Assembly: GCA_017622085.1 (NCBI GenBank)
Contig: JAGARU010000146.1
Location: 93,775-157,774 of the forward strand
DNA from: Clostridia bacterium
GTDB taxonomy: Bacteria; Bacillota; Clostridia; Oscillospirales; CAG-272
Reading direction: 5' to 3'
DNA: 64,000 nt
Shown piece by piece: positions 24,773 to 33,757 of the stretch. The position numbers and the translations under genes were made by a program. Within the stretch, counting starts at the first letter, position 1; each line of letters starts with the position of its first letter. Under the pieces are notes generated by a model, which searched no databases, was not told the DNA's origin, and saw only the letters and a list, made by a program, of their open reading frames with translations.

Positions 24773-24904
24773 TGCCTCCCCTGCACAAGGGGTGGCTACA
24801 GACGAAGGTTGCCGAGGGGTTGTAACTGTTCCATTATGCACCCGAACAATCCCTCACCGCCTTCGGCGGAGCTCCCTTTACACAAGGGAGCCTTTTCTTT
24901 TTTG
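24773..24904. repeat. Palindromic short interspersed repeat, doubling as ackA terminator
   Basis: Two related units face each other: TGCCTCCCCTGCACAAGGGG with GAGGGGTTGT (24773-24823), and AACAATCCCTCACCGCC with AGCTCCCTTTACACAAGGGA (24844-24892). The wording closely resembles the short palindromic repeats I remember from many Oscillospiraceae genomes. The last unit forms GCTCCCTT/AAGGGAGC followed by TTTTCTTTTTT, an intrinsic terminator. No ORF inside. The 263-base gap between ackA and the next gene holds only this and the next promoter region. Confidence 0.7.
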
Positions 24905-25003
24905 TGCTTACGGGATGTCTTTTGGCTTTCGTTGGTTGAAGTTTCCCGTTGTTTATGATACAATAGGAATTAACAATTCCCTATTTAAAAGAGGTATATC
25001 ATC

Positions 25004-28000
25004 ATGACAAAAGCAAAACAAAACGGCAACGCTGTAAAAAAGCTTCTTTTAGGTTTGGCAATTTTTATGCTGGTCCTTATCCTTTGCCCAATGGCGGTGG
25101 TACAAGCCGAGGAGCAAATCGTGGAGGTTGGCATCCCCGTGGAGGAGCATCCGGAGTTGTTTGGCACTCGCAGTATGCCTACTCACGGCGAAGGTAAAAT
25201 TGTAGTCTTCCTTATTCAATTCCCGGATTATATGAATGACAACCCGAAAGCCACGCAAGAGTATTACAATAAGCTTTATTTTAGTGGCGGATGGGAAAAA
25301 TCAACACAAGGAAAAGAAACGGTTGCCAGCTTTTATAAAGAACAATCCTACGGAAAGCTGAATTTAAGCGGACAAGTATTTGATTGGTACACTGCCAAGC
25401 ATGAGCGCTCTTATTACGATGATCGCAAAGCAGAGCTTGTAATGGAAGCTGCAGAATATTATCAGGCACAAGGGGTAGATTTTTCTCAATTTGACGGCGA
25501 CGGTGACGGTACGATTGATGCAATTGTATTTCACTTTGCGGGAGAAACAACCACAGAGCGATATACACCTTGGTATCCCGGAGTGGCTTATGGTGTCTCC
25601 AACTATTTTGGTATAATTGATAATTTGAAGTTTACTACCATCGTTCAAGTAGATGAACGAGTCGGCGCTCATGACATGCATCTAATACGTACCATACGGC
25701 ATGAACTTATGCACACCCTTGATATGCCTGACCTTTACGGAGAATCGTATTTTGGTTTAAAGCCTGCTGTGGACTTAATGGTTGGTAATCATGATTTTAT
25801 AAACCCCTATTTTAAAATATTACTTGGGTGGATCGATACCGTAAAAGTTATTACAGAAAACTCACATAATGTTCAATTAGAATTATACAACAATGATACT
25901 GCAGATGACGTTGCCATCGTGACGGACCGGTTTAATGGCTTTTTCGATGAATTTTTCATAATTGCATACAACGATTATCTGCACACCTCCGGTGTAATTT
26001 GGCATATTGATGCCCGACTAAATGAAGAGAAAACTACATTTTTATATTGCAATCTTCACTATGACCCTCGTCCTGATCGGGACAATCCTCACCGTACGGA
26101 GCACTTATCACCCTATCTGTTTGTTGAAGAGCTTTCCGCCGACCCAAAATATAATTTGATTTTTAGCAACATGGGCGGGCGTAACCTTACTGCATTCGGG
26201 CCGGATTCCATGTTAGCTCCCAATCATTTGCCCTCCTCAGACACACATGATGGTAGGTATACCGGAATTCAAATTGAAAATTTTGAGGAGCATAATGAGG
26301 AATATTTGACCTTTGACGTTTCCTTTGTTGCCGATCATGTTGCTCCGCTTATTACAACCCAAGAAAGCGATTTGGAATTTAAGGAAACGATCAATTTACA
26401 GTTTAATGAGTACATATATGCAGGTGAGATGTGGGATGATATACAAATAACGGATATGGAAGGGAACCCATTAGATGCCTCCATACTTCTTACCCACTAC
26501 CCCAGAAATAAAATTGAAATCACATTTAATGACGACTTGTATAAGAGGGGATATAAGCTTATATTCCCGGAAAACAGCGTTCAGGATTCCTCCGGAAACG
26601 GATTAGCTGCGACTACTCTCACTGCTTCTATAGAGAATTATCTATTTGCAATCAGCGAAAAACAGCTTCCCGGCACTGGCGCATATTTAAGAGACAATTC
26701 TAAGGCATATTTTTTCCCGAAAGAAGATAGTATTCTTGTAATTACTGCGCTATGGGAAAACCATGAATATTGCAAAAAAATTGAGTTTATGCGACTGGAT
26801 TACAATGGCAATGTGTTGAGCCAAACTATTGTCGATAATCCACTTAGTAACACGACCATTGTCAACATAGCTGAAACAGGTGATGATCGCTATATATTCA
26901 TGTGTTGTGATAAGGGTATGCCCTGTTTGTTCTTTTGTTTCGATGCAGAAGCAAAGTTGAAGTGGATCAATGAGGATTACCGTGATTTCTACGATATGGA
27001 TGGTTATTTTGATTCTTCATTCATAAAAAAAACAGATGGAATCATGATTCGGCCGGCGGCGGGGTTGTTCGTTAACCACTTTGGAGGAAACGAATGGGTC
27101 CATCTCTCTTCAATTGACGGAACGATCACTCCTATCGATTCGCTTAACATTGACAGGGAAAAGTTTTTGGCTGATGTAGGTGAAACCGTTCTGCCTGGTT
27201 TTCACACTTCAATTCGCCAATTTGGGGAGACGCTTTTGCGACAAAGCAGATATGAATCATCGGATGGAATGCATTATACTATTGTTGAAATCCTTAACCC
27301 TGTTACGTATGAGGTGGAGGATAAGATAAAAATTACAGGTTCAACAGAAGATTCGTTTAATATTAGAGAATTTAAAGCAAATAAAAATGGAACCTTTTTG
27401 GTGTGCTACGAAATGGACCAAGGATGTGGAATCATTTTGTTTGACATAGAATGGAATGTTGTGAAATCATTGGATTTGGATTATGGCATGAATCGCACGA
27501 TTGAATGGCTCGATGATGGTGGATTTTGTGTGATAGAGTTGACCTTCTCGGGCAACCATGCAAATTCTCATTATCACGTGCGTCGCTATGACCAATGTTT
27601 AAACTTGGTTTGGGAAACGGATGTAATCGCTGAATTTGTATACTATTTCCACTCTCTGAGCGGAGAAGTCATGGCATATCGATCCATGTGGGAACCAAAA
27701 AGAGAATGCTATATCGATTATTACGGACAAGAGGATGCTTACAAAAATGAGCACGTCCATAGTTTGGTTTCCGGCGCGGTGGCATCTACCTGTCTAAGTG
27801 AGGGCTACGACAATCACTGGCGTTGCACGGAGTGCGGTTGTTGGTTCTCTTATGAGGATAAATCCTTGCTCCTTGATGCCGAAGCGTTGATTTTGCCCAT
27901 CTCAGGGCACACAGAAGTAACGATTCCTCCCGTTGCGCCCACGTGCGCAACACTCGGTGCAACCGAAGGGTCTAAGTGCTCCATTTGTGATAAAATTTTT

Positions 28001-28852
28001 ATTGCGCCCCAAGACATTCCCAAGAATGATGATCACGTTTATACCGATTGGATTATGACCGAAGCTCCCACATGTGGTTCTGTGGGAACGGAGACAAGTA
28101 CGTGTAATCTTTGCGGCAAAGAAAGCAGCCGTGAGATTCCTGCCACAGGAGAGCACAGCTACGGAGAATGGACGCTCAGCTATCGACCTTCTTGTGCACA
28201 GGCCGGAGCCGACCGAGCAAGATGTGCTGTCTGTGGACATTGGATTTACCGTGAAATTCCTCCAACCGGCGATCATCGTTACGGGCGAAATCCTATCGTG
28301 ATCGAAGACGCTACGTGTATTGAAGCGGGCACGGCTACCTATCGGTGTGTCACTTGCTCCAAGACAGAAGCTCGCGAAATCCCCGCTACCGGTGAGCACG
28401 TTTACGGCGAGTGGGCTGTGACCAAGGCGGCGAGCTGTGTCGAGGCCGGTACCGAGGCGCGTGAGTGCAGCGTTTGCGGGAAGGTCGAGACCCGGGAGAT
28501 TCCTGCCACCGGTGAGCACGTTTACGGCGAATGGGCTGTAACGACCGAGGCTTCCTGCGCGGCGGCCGGGGTCGAGACGCGGACTTGCGCTTGCGGTCTG
28601 ACCGAAACACGTGAAATTGCAGCGACCGGAGAGCATCTCTTTGGCGAATGGACCGTGAGCCGGGCGGCAACAGAGGAGCTGGAGGGCGAGGAGACCCGCG
28701 CTTGCACCGTTTGCGGCAAGGTGGAGACCCGCTTGACGGAGAAGCTTCCCCCTGCGCCCAAAAACAATACGCCTATTATCGTAATTGCCATTGGCGCCGG
28801 TGTGGCGCTTGGCGGACTAACCATGTTCCTGGCTCGGCGGAAGAGAAAATAA
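25004..28852 (+). CDS. Secreted M6-like metalloprotease with Cys-rich repeat stalk and membrane anchor
   Basis: 1282 residues. A signal or anchor segment (about 13-36, ending VVQAEE) is followed by an M6 (immune inhibitor A-like) protease domain with KIVVFLIQFPDY, DFSQFDGDGDGTIDAIVFHFAGE and the zinc site HELMHTLDMPDLYG near residue 233 (M6 form HExGHxLGLPDLY). Residues about 450-545 look like a bacterial Ig-type domain, and 550-915 a beta-rich region without a family I can name. Residues about 916-1245 hold roughly eight 41-residue repeats of the form ATGEHxYGEWxVTxxAxCxxAGTExRxCxxCGKxExREIP. A final helix IVIAIGAGVALGGLTMFLA and RRKRK tail anchor it; no LPxTG. The body is AT-rich but the last repeats are GC-rich, so the gene looks mosaic. 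Probably acquired. Confidence 0.82.
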   Translation: MTKAKQNGNAVKKLLLGLAIFMLVLILCPMAVVQAEEQIVEVGIPVEEHPELFGTRSMPTHGEGKIVVFLIQFPDYMNDNPKATQEYYNKLYFSGGWEKSTQGKETVASFYKEQSYGKLNLSGQVFDWYTAKHERSYYDDRKAELVMEAAEYYQAQGVDFSQFDGDGDGTIDAIVFHFAGETTTERYTPWYPGVAYGVSNYFGIIDNLKFTTIVQVDERVGAHDMHLIRTIRHELMHTLDMPDLYGESYFGLKPAVDLMVGNHDFINPYFKILLGWIDTVKVITENSHNVQLELYNNDTADDVAIVTDRFNGFFDEFFIIAYNDYLHTSGVIWHIDARLNEEKTTFLYCNLHYDPRPDRDNPHRTEHLSPYLFVEELSADPKYNLIFSNMGGRNLTAFGPDSMLAPNHLPSSDTHDGRYTGIQIENFEEHNEEYLTFDVSFVADHVAPLITTQESDLEFKETINLQFNEYIYAGEMWDDIQITDMEGNPLDASILLTHYPRNKIEITFNDDLYKRGYKLIFPENSVQDSSGNGLAATTLTASIENYLFAISEKQLPGTGAYLRDNSKAYFFPKEDSILVITALWENHEYCKKIEFMRLDYNGNVLSQTIVDNPLSNTTIVNIAETGDDRYIFMCCDKGMPCLFFCFDAEAKLKWINEDYRDFYDMDGYFDSSFIKKTDGIMIRPAAGLFVNHFGGNEWVHLSSIDGTITPIDSLNIDREKFLADVGETVLPGFHTSIRQFGETLLRQSRYESSDGMHYTIVEILNPVTYEVEDKIKITGSTEDSFNIREFKANKNGTFLVCYEMDQGCGIILFDIEWNVVKSLDLDYGMNRTIEWLDDGGFCVIELTFSGNHANSHYHVRRYDQCLNLVWETDVIAEFVYYFHSLSGEVMAYRSMWEPKRECYIDYYGQEDAYKNEHVHSLVSGAVASTCLSEGYDNHWRCTECGCWFSYEDKSLLLDAEALILPISGHTEVTIPPVAPTCATLGATEGSKCSICDKIFIAPQDIPKNDDHVYTDWIMTEAPTCGSVGTETSTCNLCGKESSREIPATGEHSYGEWTLSYRPSCAQAGADRARCAVCGHWIYREIPPTGDHRYGRNPIVIEDATCIEAGTATYRCVTCSKTEAREIPATGEHVYGEWAVTKAASCVEAGTEARECSVCGKVETREIPATGEHVYGEWAVTTEASCAAAGVETRTCACGLTETREIAATGEHLFGEWTVSRAATEELEGEETRACTVCGKVETRLTEKLPPAPKNNTPIIVIAIGAGVALGGLTMFLARRKRK

Positions 28853-28896
28853 CGTAAAAAAACACCGACAATTCGGCGGAGCTTCGTAAAACAGTT

Positions 28897-28932
28897 AAAC
28901 CGACCTATGTGCGAAACATAGGTCGGTTTTTT
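28897..28932 (+). terminator. Terminator after the metalloprotease gene
   Basis: AAACCGACCTATGT pairs with ACATAGGTCGGTTTT (28897-28930) and a T-run follows. Confidence 0.85.
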
Positions 28933-29055
28933 CGATACTGAACATCGCGCACTACACCGAACGGCGTATAGAAGTGCGCCCTTTATCCATTCACTAAATT
29001 GGGGATAAACGCTTTATTAAACTGAAACCTATAAATGAACTATAAAACGTAATTA

Positions 29056-29829
29056 CTATTTCTTTGCCCAGATAATCGCTCTGTGAGTATTCTCGCTAAT
29101 AGGATTACCATGGTAATCTCCCCACTCGTTTTCGATAACAAAGCCAGCACGTTTTAACCATTCTCGAACTTGCTCAATAGCAGCAAAATGTTTTTCGGTC
29201 GGTATTTCTTGAATAAGATTACTTCCATCAGCAAGTGTCATTTCAAATCTGCGAATAAACTTTGTGATACCGGTTTCCTTATCATACGTATTATTAAGCA
29301 ATACCATTTTTCCAAAATTTCCTTCGCTGTCTGTTCCTTGCCATACTATATTAGGATTAGGATTATTGAACCATTTCTCGGGATAAAACGTATAGGCATA
29401 GTCGATGAGAACATGTCCTCCAGGCATAAGCGCTTCAGCTGATTTTTTAATCATAAGTTCTTGTGCTTGCCTATAATCCATATCAGATACTATGTTGAAT
29501 AAAAAATTAGCAGCCAAAAGCACGACATCAAATCCAGTTCCCCACTCATCATTAATGACATCTGACTTGTGCCAATGAATATTTTGAGTATTTGATATTT
29601 TTCTACTTATCCTATTTAGCATATGTTCATCAAAATCAAGCCCCGTAACATTATGCCCTGCATTTGCCATAGGCACAAGAAATCGCCCACTACCGCAGGC
29701 AATCTCCAAAATCCGCTTGGGTTCAACACCTATAACAGATAATGCAAATTCCACATCATTAGTATCAGTTTCATTACAATCATACATCTCCGAATTCCAC
29801 TTCGAGATGATATCTTTTTCGTAATACAT
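29056..29829 (-). CDS. Class I SAM-dependent methyltransferase (acquired)
   Basis: 257 residues, markedly AT-rich against its neighbours. Motif I is ILEIACGSGRFLVPMANAG near residues 40-58, then VTGLDFDEHMLNRI (motif II) and FDVVLLAANFLFNI (motif IV). The layout is Methyltransf_25-like, with a C-terminal beta extension; substrate unknown. CGGAGG precedes the ATG. A possible 18-residue leader peptide lies 25 bases upstream on the same transcript. The composition and isolation suggest recent transfer. Confidence 0.8.
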   Translation of the reverse strand: MYYEKDIISKWNSEMYDCNETDTNDVEFALSVIGVEPKRILEIACGSGRFLVPMANAGHNVTGLDFDEHMLNRISRKISNTQNIHWHKSDVINDEWGTGFDVVLLAANFLFNIVSDMDYRQAQELMIKKSAEALMPGGHVLIDYAYTFYPEKWFNNPNPNIVWQGTDSEGNFGKMVLLNNTYDKETGITKFIRRFEMTLADGSNLIQEIPTEKHFAAIEQVREWLKRAGFVIENEWGDYHGNPISENTHRAIIWAKK

Positions 29830-29854
29830 TTTTTCCTCCGGTTTGTTTAGAGGG

Positions 29855-29911
29855 TTAAAACATTGTACCCCTCCTGATTGTATTGTTTCTGTTCATTGTT
29901 GTCTTTTTCAT
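29855..29911 (-). CDS. Possible leader peptide upstream of the methyltransferase
   Basis: ATG 29911 follows AAAGGAG with 7-base spacing and opens an 18-codon frame (MKKTTMNRNNTIRRGTMF) ending TAA at 29855. Near its end GAGGG pairs with CCCTC across the stop codon, a small stem whose formation depends on ribosome position. Seventeen bases further is the CGGAGG of the methyltransferase. This is the layout of translational or transcriptional attenuation, as in resistance methyltransferase leaders, but no competing structure was proven. Confidence 0.5.
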   Translation of the reverse strand: MKKTTMNRNNTIRRGTMF

Positions 29912-30039
29912 ATAAAATCACTCCTTTACATTTGATAAAATGGATTAACCATCTGTTATTCAAGGACAGGCGCCGTGAATCGCCTTACTACACTTGTTAA
30001 CTGTCTTATGAATACCCGCCATTGTCGGTGTTTTTTTAT

Positions 30040-31416
30040 TTATGCGGGATTTACTGCCAAGGGGTCGCCGAGGATCTTACGGACTTTTTTGCGATAGAGG
30101 ATCACGTAGGCGATGACAAGGGTGGTGAAGGTGATCGTCCAAGAGAGAGGATAGACCATATAAAGCACGGTTACGTCCTTATAGGTATTAAAAACGGTAA
30201 GCACCCACACGATACGGAACAGGCACGAGCCAAAGAAGGTGATGATGGTGGAGGTAAAGGAAAATCCGATGGAGCGGAGCATGGCCGTGCCTACCTCCAT
30301 TAAGCCGCACAGGAAGTACGGGAATGCAACCAGAAGCAAGCGGTACTTTGCCACGGCAAGGACGGCGGGATCTGAATCAAAAATACCAACCAAGGTATCC
30401 GAGAAGGTATAGATCAAGGAGCCGAGGATAATACCGATCACCGTAACACAGCCTGCGCCGGTAAGAAAGACCTTTTTAAGGCGTTTGGGTTTTCGGGCGC
30501 CATAATTCTGAGAAGCGAAGGTAAGGACGGTATGATAAAAGGCGTTGAGGATATTATAGAGATAGCCATCCACCTGTCCGGCGGCAGAATTGGCGTTAAC
30601 ATGCACGGGAGAAAGAGAGTTATAGCCCACCTGAAGCACTACGTTTGAAAGAGAGAACATCATTCCCTGCAGGCCTGCGGGGATGCCGATGCGCATGAAA
30701 TCAAAGGCGGTACGCCAATCGATGCGGAGGCGGCGGAGATCCAAGCGGCAGGAGTCCTTCAGGCGCACCATATGGATGATGGACAGGATGGCGGAGATAT
30801 ACTGAGAAACAATAGTGGCGAGAGCTACGCCGGCTACGCCCATATCAAAGACGATAACAAAAACAAGATTCAGCCCAATGTTGACCACGCCGCCGATGGA
30901 AGCGAAGATCAAGGGATTGATGGTATCGCCGCGGGAGCGGAGCATACCGACGCAGAAGTTATAGACCATGTTTCCCACAGCGCCGCAGAAATAGATGCGC
31001 ATATAGGAGGTAGCGCCGGCCAAAAATTCCTCGCCGGTGTTCATCCAGCCAAGGGCAGTCGGGGTAATGATATAGCCGATAACACCGACAACCGCGCCCA
31101 TGACGATGCTGAGAGCGATGGAGGTATGTACGGTGCGGGTGACCTTGAGCTCGTCGCCCGATCCGATGGCACGGGCAAGGACTACGCAGACGCCGGCGCC
31201 GAGGCCAAAGAACAAACCGAGAATCAGATTGATGATAGCACCGGTACAGCCAATGGAGCCGATGGCGTTGGGATCATCGCAGAAATTACCGATAACGAAC
31301 ATATCGGCTGAGTTATAAAACAGCTGCAAGAGGCTGGTCAGAATGACCGGAACCGCATAGCGAAGCATACTGCCGAGGAGCGGGCCCTCGGTGATGTTCA
31401 GTTCTCTCTTTTTCAT
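30040..31416 (-). CDS. MATE-family multidrug efflux transporter
   Basis: 458 residues with 12 hydrophobic helices. Two homologous halves are visible; the first has AVPVILTSLLQLFYNSADMFVIG, the typical MATE helix 1 pattern, and LARAIGSGDELKV; the second AFDFMRIGIPAGLQGMMFSLSN and TFASQNYGARKP. MATE proteins export cationic drugs in exchange for Na+ or H+. ATG 31416 follows GAAGGGAGA. It is a single-gene unit with a promoter at 31453-31481. Confidence 0.93.
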   Translation of the reverse strand: MKKRELNITEGPLLGSMLRYAVPVILTSLLQLFYNSADMFVIGNFCDDPNAIGSIGCTGAIINLILGLFFGLGAGVCVVLARAIGSGDELKVTRTVHTSIALSIVMGAVVGVIGYIITPTALGWMNTGEEFLAGATSYMRIYFCGAVGNMVYNFCVGMLRSRGDTINPLIFASIGGVVNIGLNLVFVIVFDMGVAGVALATIVSQYISAILSIIHMVRLKDSCRLDLRRLRIDWRTAFDFMRIGIPAGLQGMMFSLSNVVLQVGYNSLSPVHVNANSAAGQVDGYLYNILNAFYHTVLTFASQNYGARKPKRLKKVFLTGAGCVTVIGIILGSLIYTFSDTLVGIFDSDPAVLAVAKYRLLLVAFPYFLCGLMEVGTAMLRSIGFSFTSTIITFFGSCLFRIVWVLTVFNTYKDVTVLYMVYPLSWTITFTTLVIAYVILYRKKVRKILGDPLAVNPA

Positions 31417-31452
31417 GGAATCTCCCTTCCGGACAAGTATTATTCACGGAGA

Positions 31453-31481
31453 ATTATATCACTAACCCATGGCAAATGCAA
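31453..31481 (-). promoter_or_regulatory. Promoter of the MATE gene
   Basis: Minus-strand TTGCAT (31476-31481), 17-base spacer, TATAAT (31453-31458). Confidence 0.75.
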
Positions 31482-31489
31482 CGGATTGG

Positions 31490-31525
31490 ACGAAAAAATT
31501 CCACCCAAAAAATTTGGGTGGAATT
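31490..31525 (-). terminator. Terminator after the pseudouridine synthase
   Basis: AATTCCACCCAAA and TTTGGGTGGAATT (31497-31525) pair perfectly; on the minus strand TTTTTTCG follows. The stop codon is only 4 bases before it. Confidence 0.85.
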
Positions 31526-31528
31526 CGG

Positions 31529-32548
31529 TTATTTTTTCGGGAACAGGGGGGAGATCTTACCGTAGGAGAACTCGGAGAGGAAGTCGATATTTTCCCGGGT
31601 GGCGTAGAATTCCCTGCCGTTCAGGTAGGACAGGCATCCGTCGCTGAAGTTGAATTTGACGCGGTAAGAATAGAGGGCCTGGTGCTTATAGCCGATGCGG
31701 CGATCTGCCTGGTTGACGCCGTATTTACCGTCGCCGAGAAGCGGGTGACCGATGGAGGACAGGTGGGCGCGGATCTGGTGGGTGCGGCCGGTGATCAGCT
31801 CGATGCGGAGCAAGGAGACGTCCTTATCCTCGTCATAATCCACCACGGTGTATTTTGTGATGATCTCCTTGGCGGCAGGCGATTTGCGGTCGGTGACGTA
31901 GACCTTATTGTCCTTGGAATTTTTGATCAGATAGCCCGTCAGGGTATCGGTTTTGCGGGCGGGACGTCCGTGGGCAGCGCAGAGGTACTGCTTATCCACC
32001 TTATCGGCGCGGATCTTTTCGTTCATTTCCCGGAGGGCGGCGGCCGTTTTTGCGGCGATGACAAGCCCGCCGGTATTGCGGTCGATGCGGTTGCAGAGGG
32101 CCGGGGCAAAGGAATTTTCAGCGGTGGGATCGTACTCCCCTTTCCTGCAAAGATAGGACTGGATGTGGTAGATCAGGGTATTGCGGTCGGAGATACGGCC
32201 GTCGCCGTTGGTCTTACCGTCGCCGTCGCCGCTATGGCACAGGATGCCGGGCTTTTTCTCGCAGATGAGGATATTTTCATCCTCGTAGACAATATCCAGC
32301 TTGGGAGTGGTGCCCATGAGCTCGTTCTGGGTGATCTTTTCACCGAAGAACTCCTCCGCTAAGAACATTTGCACGGTGTCCCCTTCCATGAGGATCTGCT
32401 TTTGCTCGGCTCTGGCGCGATTGACCTTGATCTTTTTGGTACGGATGGCCTTATACATCAAGGAGATCGGTATGCCGCGGACGGTTTTTTGAATAAATTT
32501 GTCCAGGCGCTGGCCGGCATCGTTTGCGTTTATGGTGAATTCTCTCAT
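31529..32548 (-). CDS. RluC/RluD-family 23S rRNA pseudouridine synthase
   Basis: 339 residues. An N-terminal S4 domain (GQRLDKFIQKTVRGIPISLMYKAIRTKKIKVN) precedes the catalytic domain with the active-site Asp in NRIDRNTGGLVIAAK (D156), where the classic motif is HRLDxxTSGL; then VDKQYLCAAHG and LLRIELITGRTHQIRAHL. It isomerises uridines in 23S rRNA; which positions is not readable. A C-terminal extension of about 25 residues follows the usual domain. Leader is about 115 bases. Confidence 0.92.
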   Translation of the reverse strand: MREFTINANDAGQRLDKFIQKTVRGIPISLMYKAIRTKKIKVNRARAEQKQILMEGDTVQMFLAEEFFGEKITQNELMGTTPKLDIVYEDENILICEKKPGILCHSGDGDGKTNGDGRISDRNTLIYHIQSYLCRKGEYDPTAENSFAPALCNRIDRNTGGLVIAAKTAAALREMNEKIRADKVDKQYLCAAHGRPARKTDTLTGYLIKNSKDNKVYVTDRKSPAAKEIITKYTVVDYDEDKDVSLLRIELITGRTHQIRAHLSSIGHPLLGDGKYGVNQADRRIGYKHQALYSYRVKFNFSDGCLSYLNGREFYATRENIDFLSEFSYGKISPLFPKK

Positions 32549-32670
32549 TTGCTCTATTTCGCTCCGTCTATCATTGCGCTATCAAAAACGGATGGCTTAT
32601 GCGGGGTACCGGGACGTGCCACGGCGGGAAAATCGCCCCTGAAAGCCTCCTGTCTTTATTTTCCATGCTC

Positions 32671-32699
32671 ATTATATCCTATTCCCCGCCGGTTTTCAA
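32671..32699 (-). promoter_or_regulatory. Promoter of the pseudouridine synthase gene
   Basis: Minus-strand TTGAAA (32694-32699), 17-base spacer, TATAAT (32671-32676). Confidence 0.75.
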
Positions 32700-32710
32700 G
32701 TATTATTTGC

Positions 32711-32754
32711 GGCAAAGAAAAGGCGCGGTGCTCTTTAATGGAGCATCGCGCCTT
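32711..32754 (-). terminator. Terminator after the lipoprotein gene
   Basis: AAGGCGCG.TGCTC arms pair over 32720-32754; minus-strand TTTTCTTTGCC follows. Confidence 0.8.
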
Positions 32755-32766
32755 CATGATTACTTT

Positions 32767-33363
32767 CTACGATAATTTGTCATTTTGTTCGTCGGTGCAG
32801 AGGGTTTGACCATACGAAAGAAAACGATCGATAAGACAGTCTCTGTTTGCGACATCGTAAGGTATGGAAAATTTGAACCACAAGGTTTCACTAATCCCCA
32901 TAGAATATGTCTCGGAATTATGGCCCGTTTCTACCCTTACATCCGAACTTATCCCATGGCCATCCGGATAATAATCAATAATTAAAAAAAACGTTAACCC
33001 GTTTTCCTCCACATTCTTCCATTCGATCCGTAATTTCTCCCGCCCTTTATCCATGATATTTTTTCCTGTTTTCCAATGGTGAAATTGTACGTGATAGATC
33101 GCATAGCCCTCATCCTCCAGTAAATTTTTTTCTAAGGGCCAAAATGGAGCACAAAGCTCGGAGGCTCGACTATATGAATCCAACTTGTGATTAAAGCTTT
33201 CTATCGAATCCGCAGTGATGATGTCTTGCGTAGGAATATAATCCGTCAAGTCATCGTCCCAGATATGCGAGCAGGCAGAAAGGGAGATACACAATAACAT
33301 AACGTGCATAGCGAATGCTAAAAGCGCAGACAAAAGCTTGATACGTTTGCGAACTTTACACAT
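32767..33363 (-). CDS. Hypothetical lipoprotein
   Basis: 198 residues. A signal peptide with basic start (MCKVRKRIKLLSALL) ends in the lipobox LSAC with C31 as lipidation site. The mature part is acidic, rich in aromatic residues, and matches no family I know. The gene is AT-rich compared with its neighbours. The promoter lies 270 bases upstream and its transcript passes through the structured RNA at 33523-33627, so expression may be conditional. Confidence 0.65.
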   Translation of the reverse strand: MCKVRKRIKLLSALLAFAMHVMLLCISLSACSHIWDDDLTDYIPTQDIITADSIESFNHKLDSYSRASELCAPFWPLEKNLLEDEGYAIYHVQFHHWKTGKNIMDKGREKLRIEWKNVEENGLTFFLIIDYYPDGHGISSDVRVETGHNSETYSMGISETLWFKFSIPYDVANRDCLIDRFLSYGQTLCTDEQNDKLS

Positions 33364-33522
33364 TTACATTTCCTTTCTCGCAACTACATGCGAATAAGCT
33401 ATGCGGTAGGCCGACAGGACCACTTGCCCTATCGGCGAACCAAACGAATCCGCCGAGGGGCTTGTATGTGATTCCAGGGTAACATCTTTTTCATTTATCA
33501 AGTTCTTCTTTCGTGTAAATCT

Positions 33523-33627
33523 AAAAAACGCGCACAGGGGGATACCCGACCTCTGTTGCGCGAATCATTTTCTTTGAGGAAAACTCGGCAACGGGATTCA
33601 TCTCGAATTGTCGGGTTTTTCTTTACC
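33523..33627 (-). ncRNA. Unassigned structured RNA: small RNA or terminator-controlled leader of the lipoprotein gene
   Basis: A perfect-consensus promoter reads into a 105-base segment ending in an intrinsic terminator: CGCGC-A-ACAG (33553-33562 side) with CTGT-GCGCG (33529-33537), then TTTTTT (33523-33528). An alternative fold closes ACCCGAC (33610-33616) with GTCGGGT (33544-33550), encloses GTTGC/GCAAC and a TTTTC/GAAAA hairpin, and uses the GCAAC that the terminator needs. The two folds exclude each other, as in riboswitches. No known aptamer, T-box, 6S or SRP signature was recognised. After the terminator, 33364-33522 contains a further 8-bp stem (33402-33426 area) and a 21-codon frame at 33494 but no convincing gene; the rest of the 394-base gap is the two promoters. 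Confidence 0.6.
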
Positions 33628-33633
33628 AAGAAT

Positions 33634-33662
33634 ATTATATCATATTATTCATCCCGTGTCAA
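33634..33662 (-). promoter_or_regulatory. Perfect consensus promoter of the structured RNA
   Basis: Minus-strand TTGACA (33657-33662), exactly 17 bases, TATAAT (33634-33639). Start near 33627. Confidence 0.9.
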
Positions 33663-33697
33663 TACCGGTATAAATTGGCACTTTTGGAACGGTGGGC

Positions 33698-33726
33698 TTT
33701 ACAAGGCGAGAAATTTATGTTATAAT
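33698..33726 (+). promoter_or_regulatory. Promoter of mtaB
   Basis: TTTACA (33698-33703), 17-base spacer, TATAAT (33721-33726); 25 bases before the start codon. It diverges from the structured-RNA promoter. Confidence 0.8.
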
Positions 33727-33757
33727 AAAGTGTTATGATACGAAAGGCGGCGAAGAG

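Noticed and set aside
27750..28740. Regular repeats that might be a CRISPR array
   Set aside because: The repeats are about 123 bases, in frame, and code a Cys-rich protein module; there are no constant short repeats with variable spacers and no cas genes.
33429..33494. 21-codon frame with MKK start downstream of the structured RNA
   Set aside because: Poor ribosome site and no conserved pattern; it sits in a region that looks structured instead.
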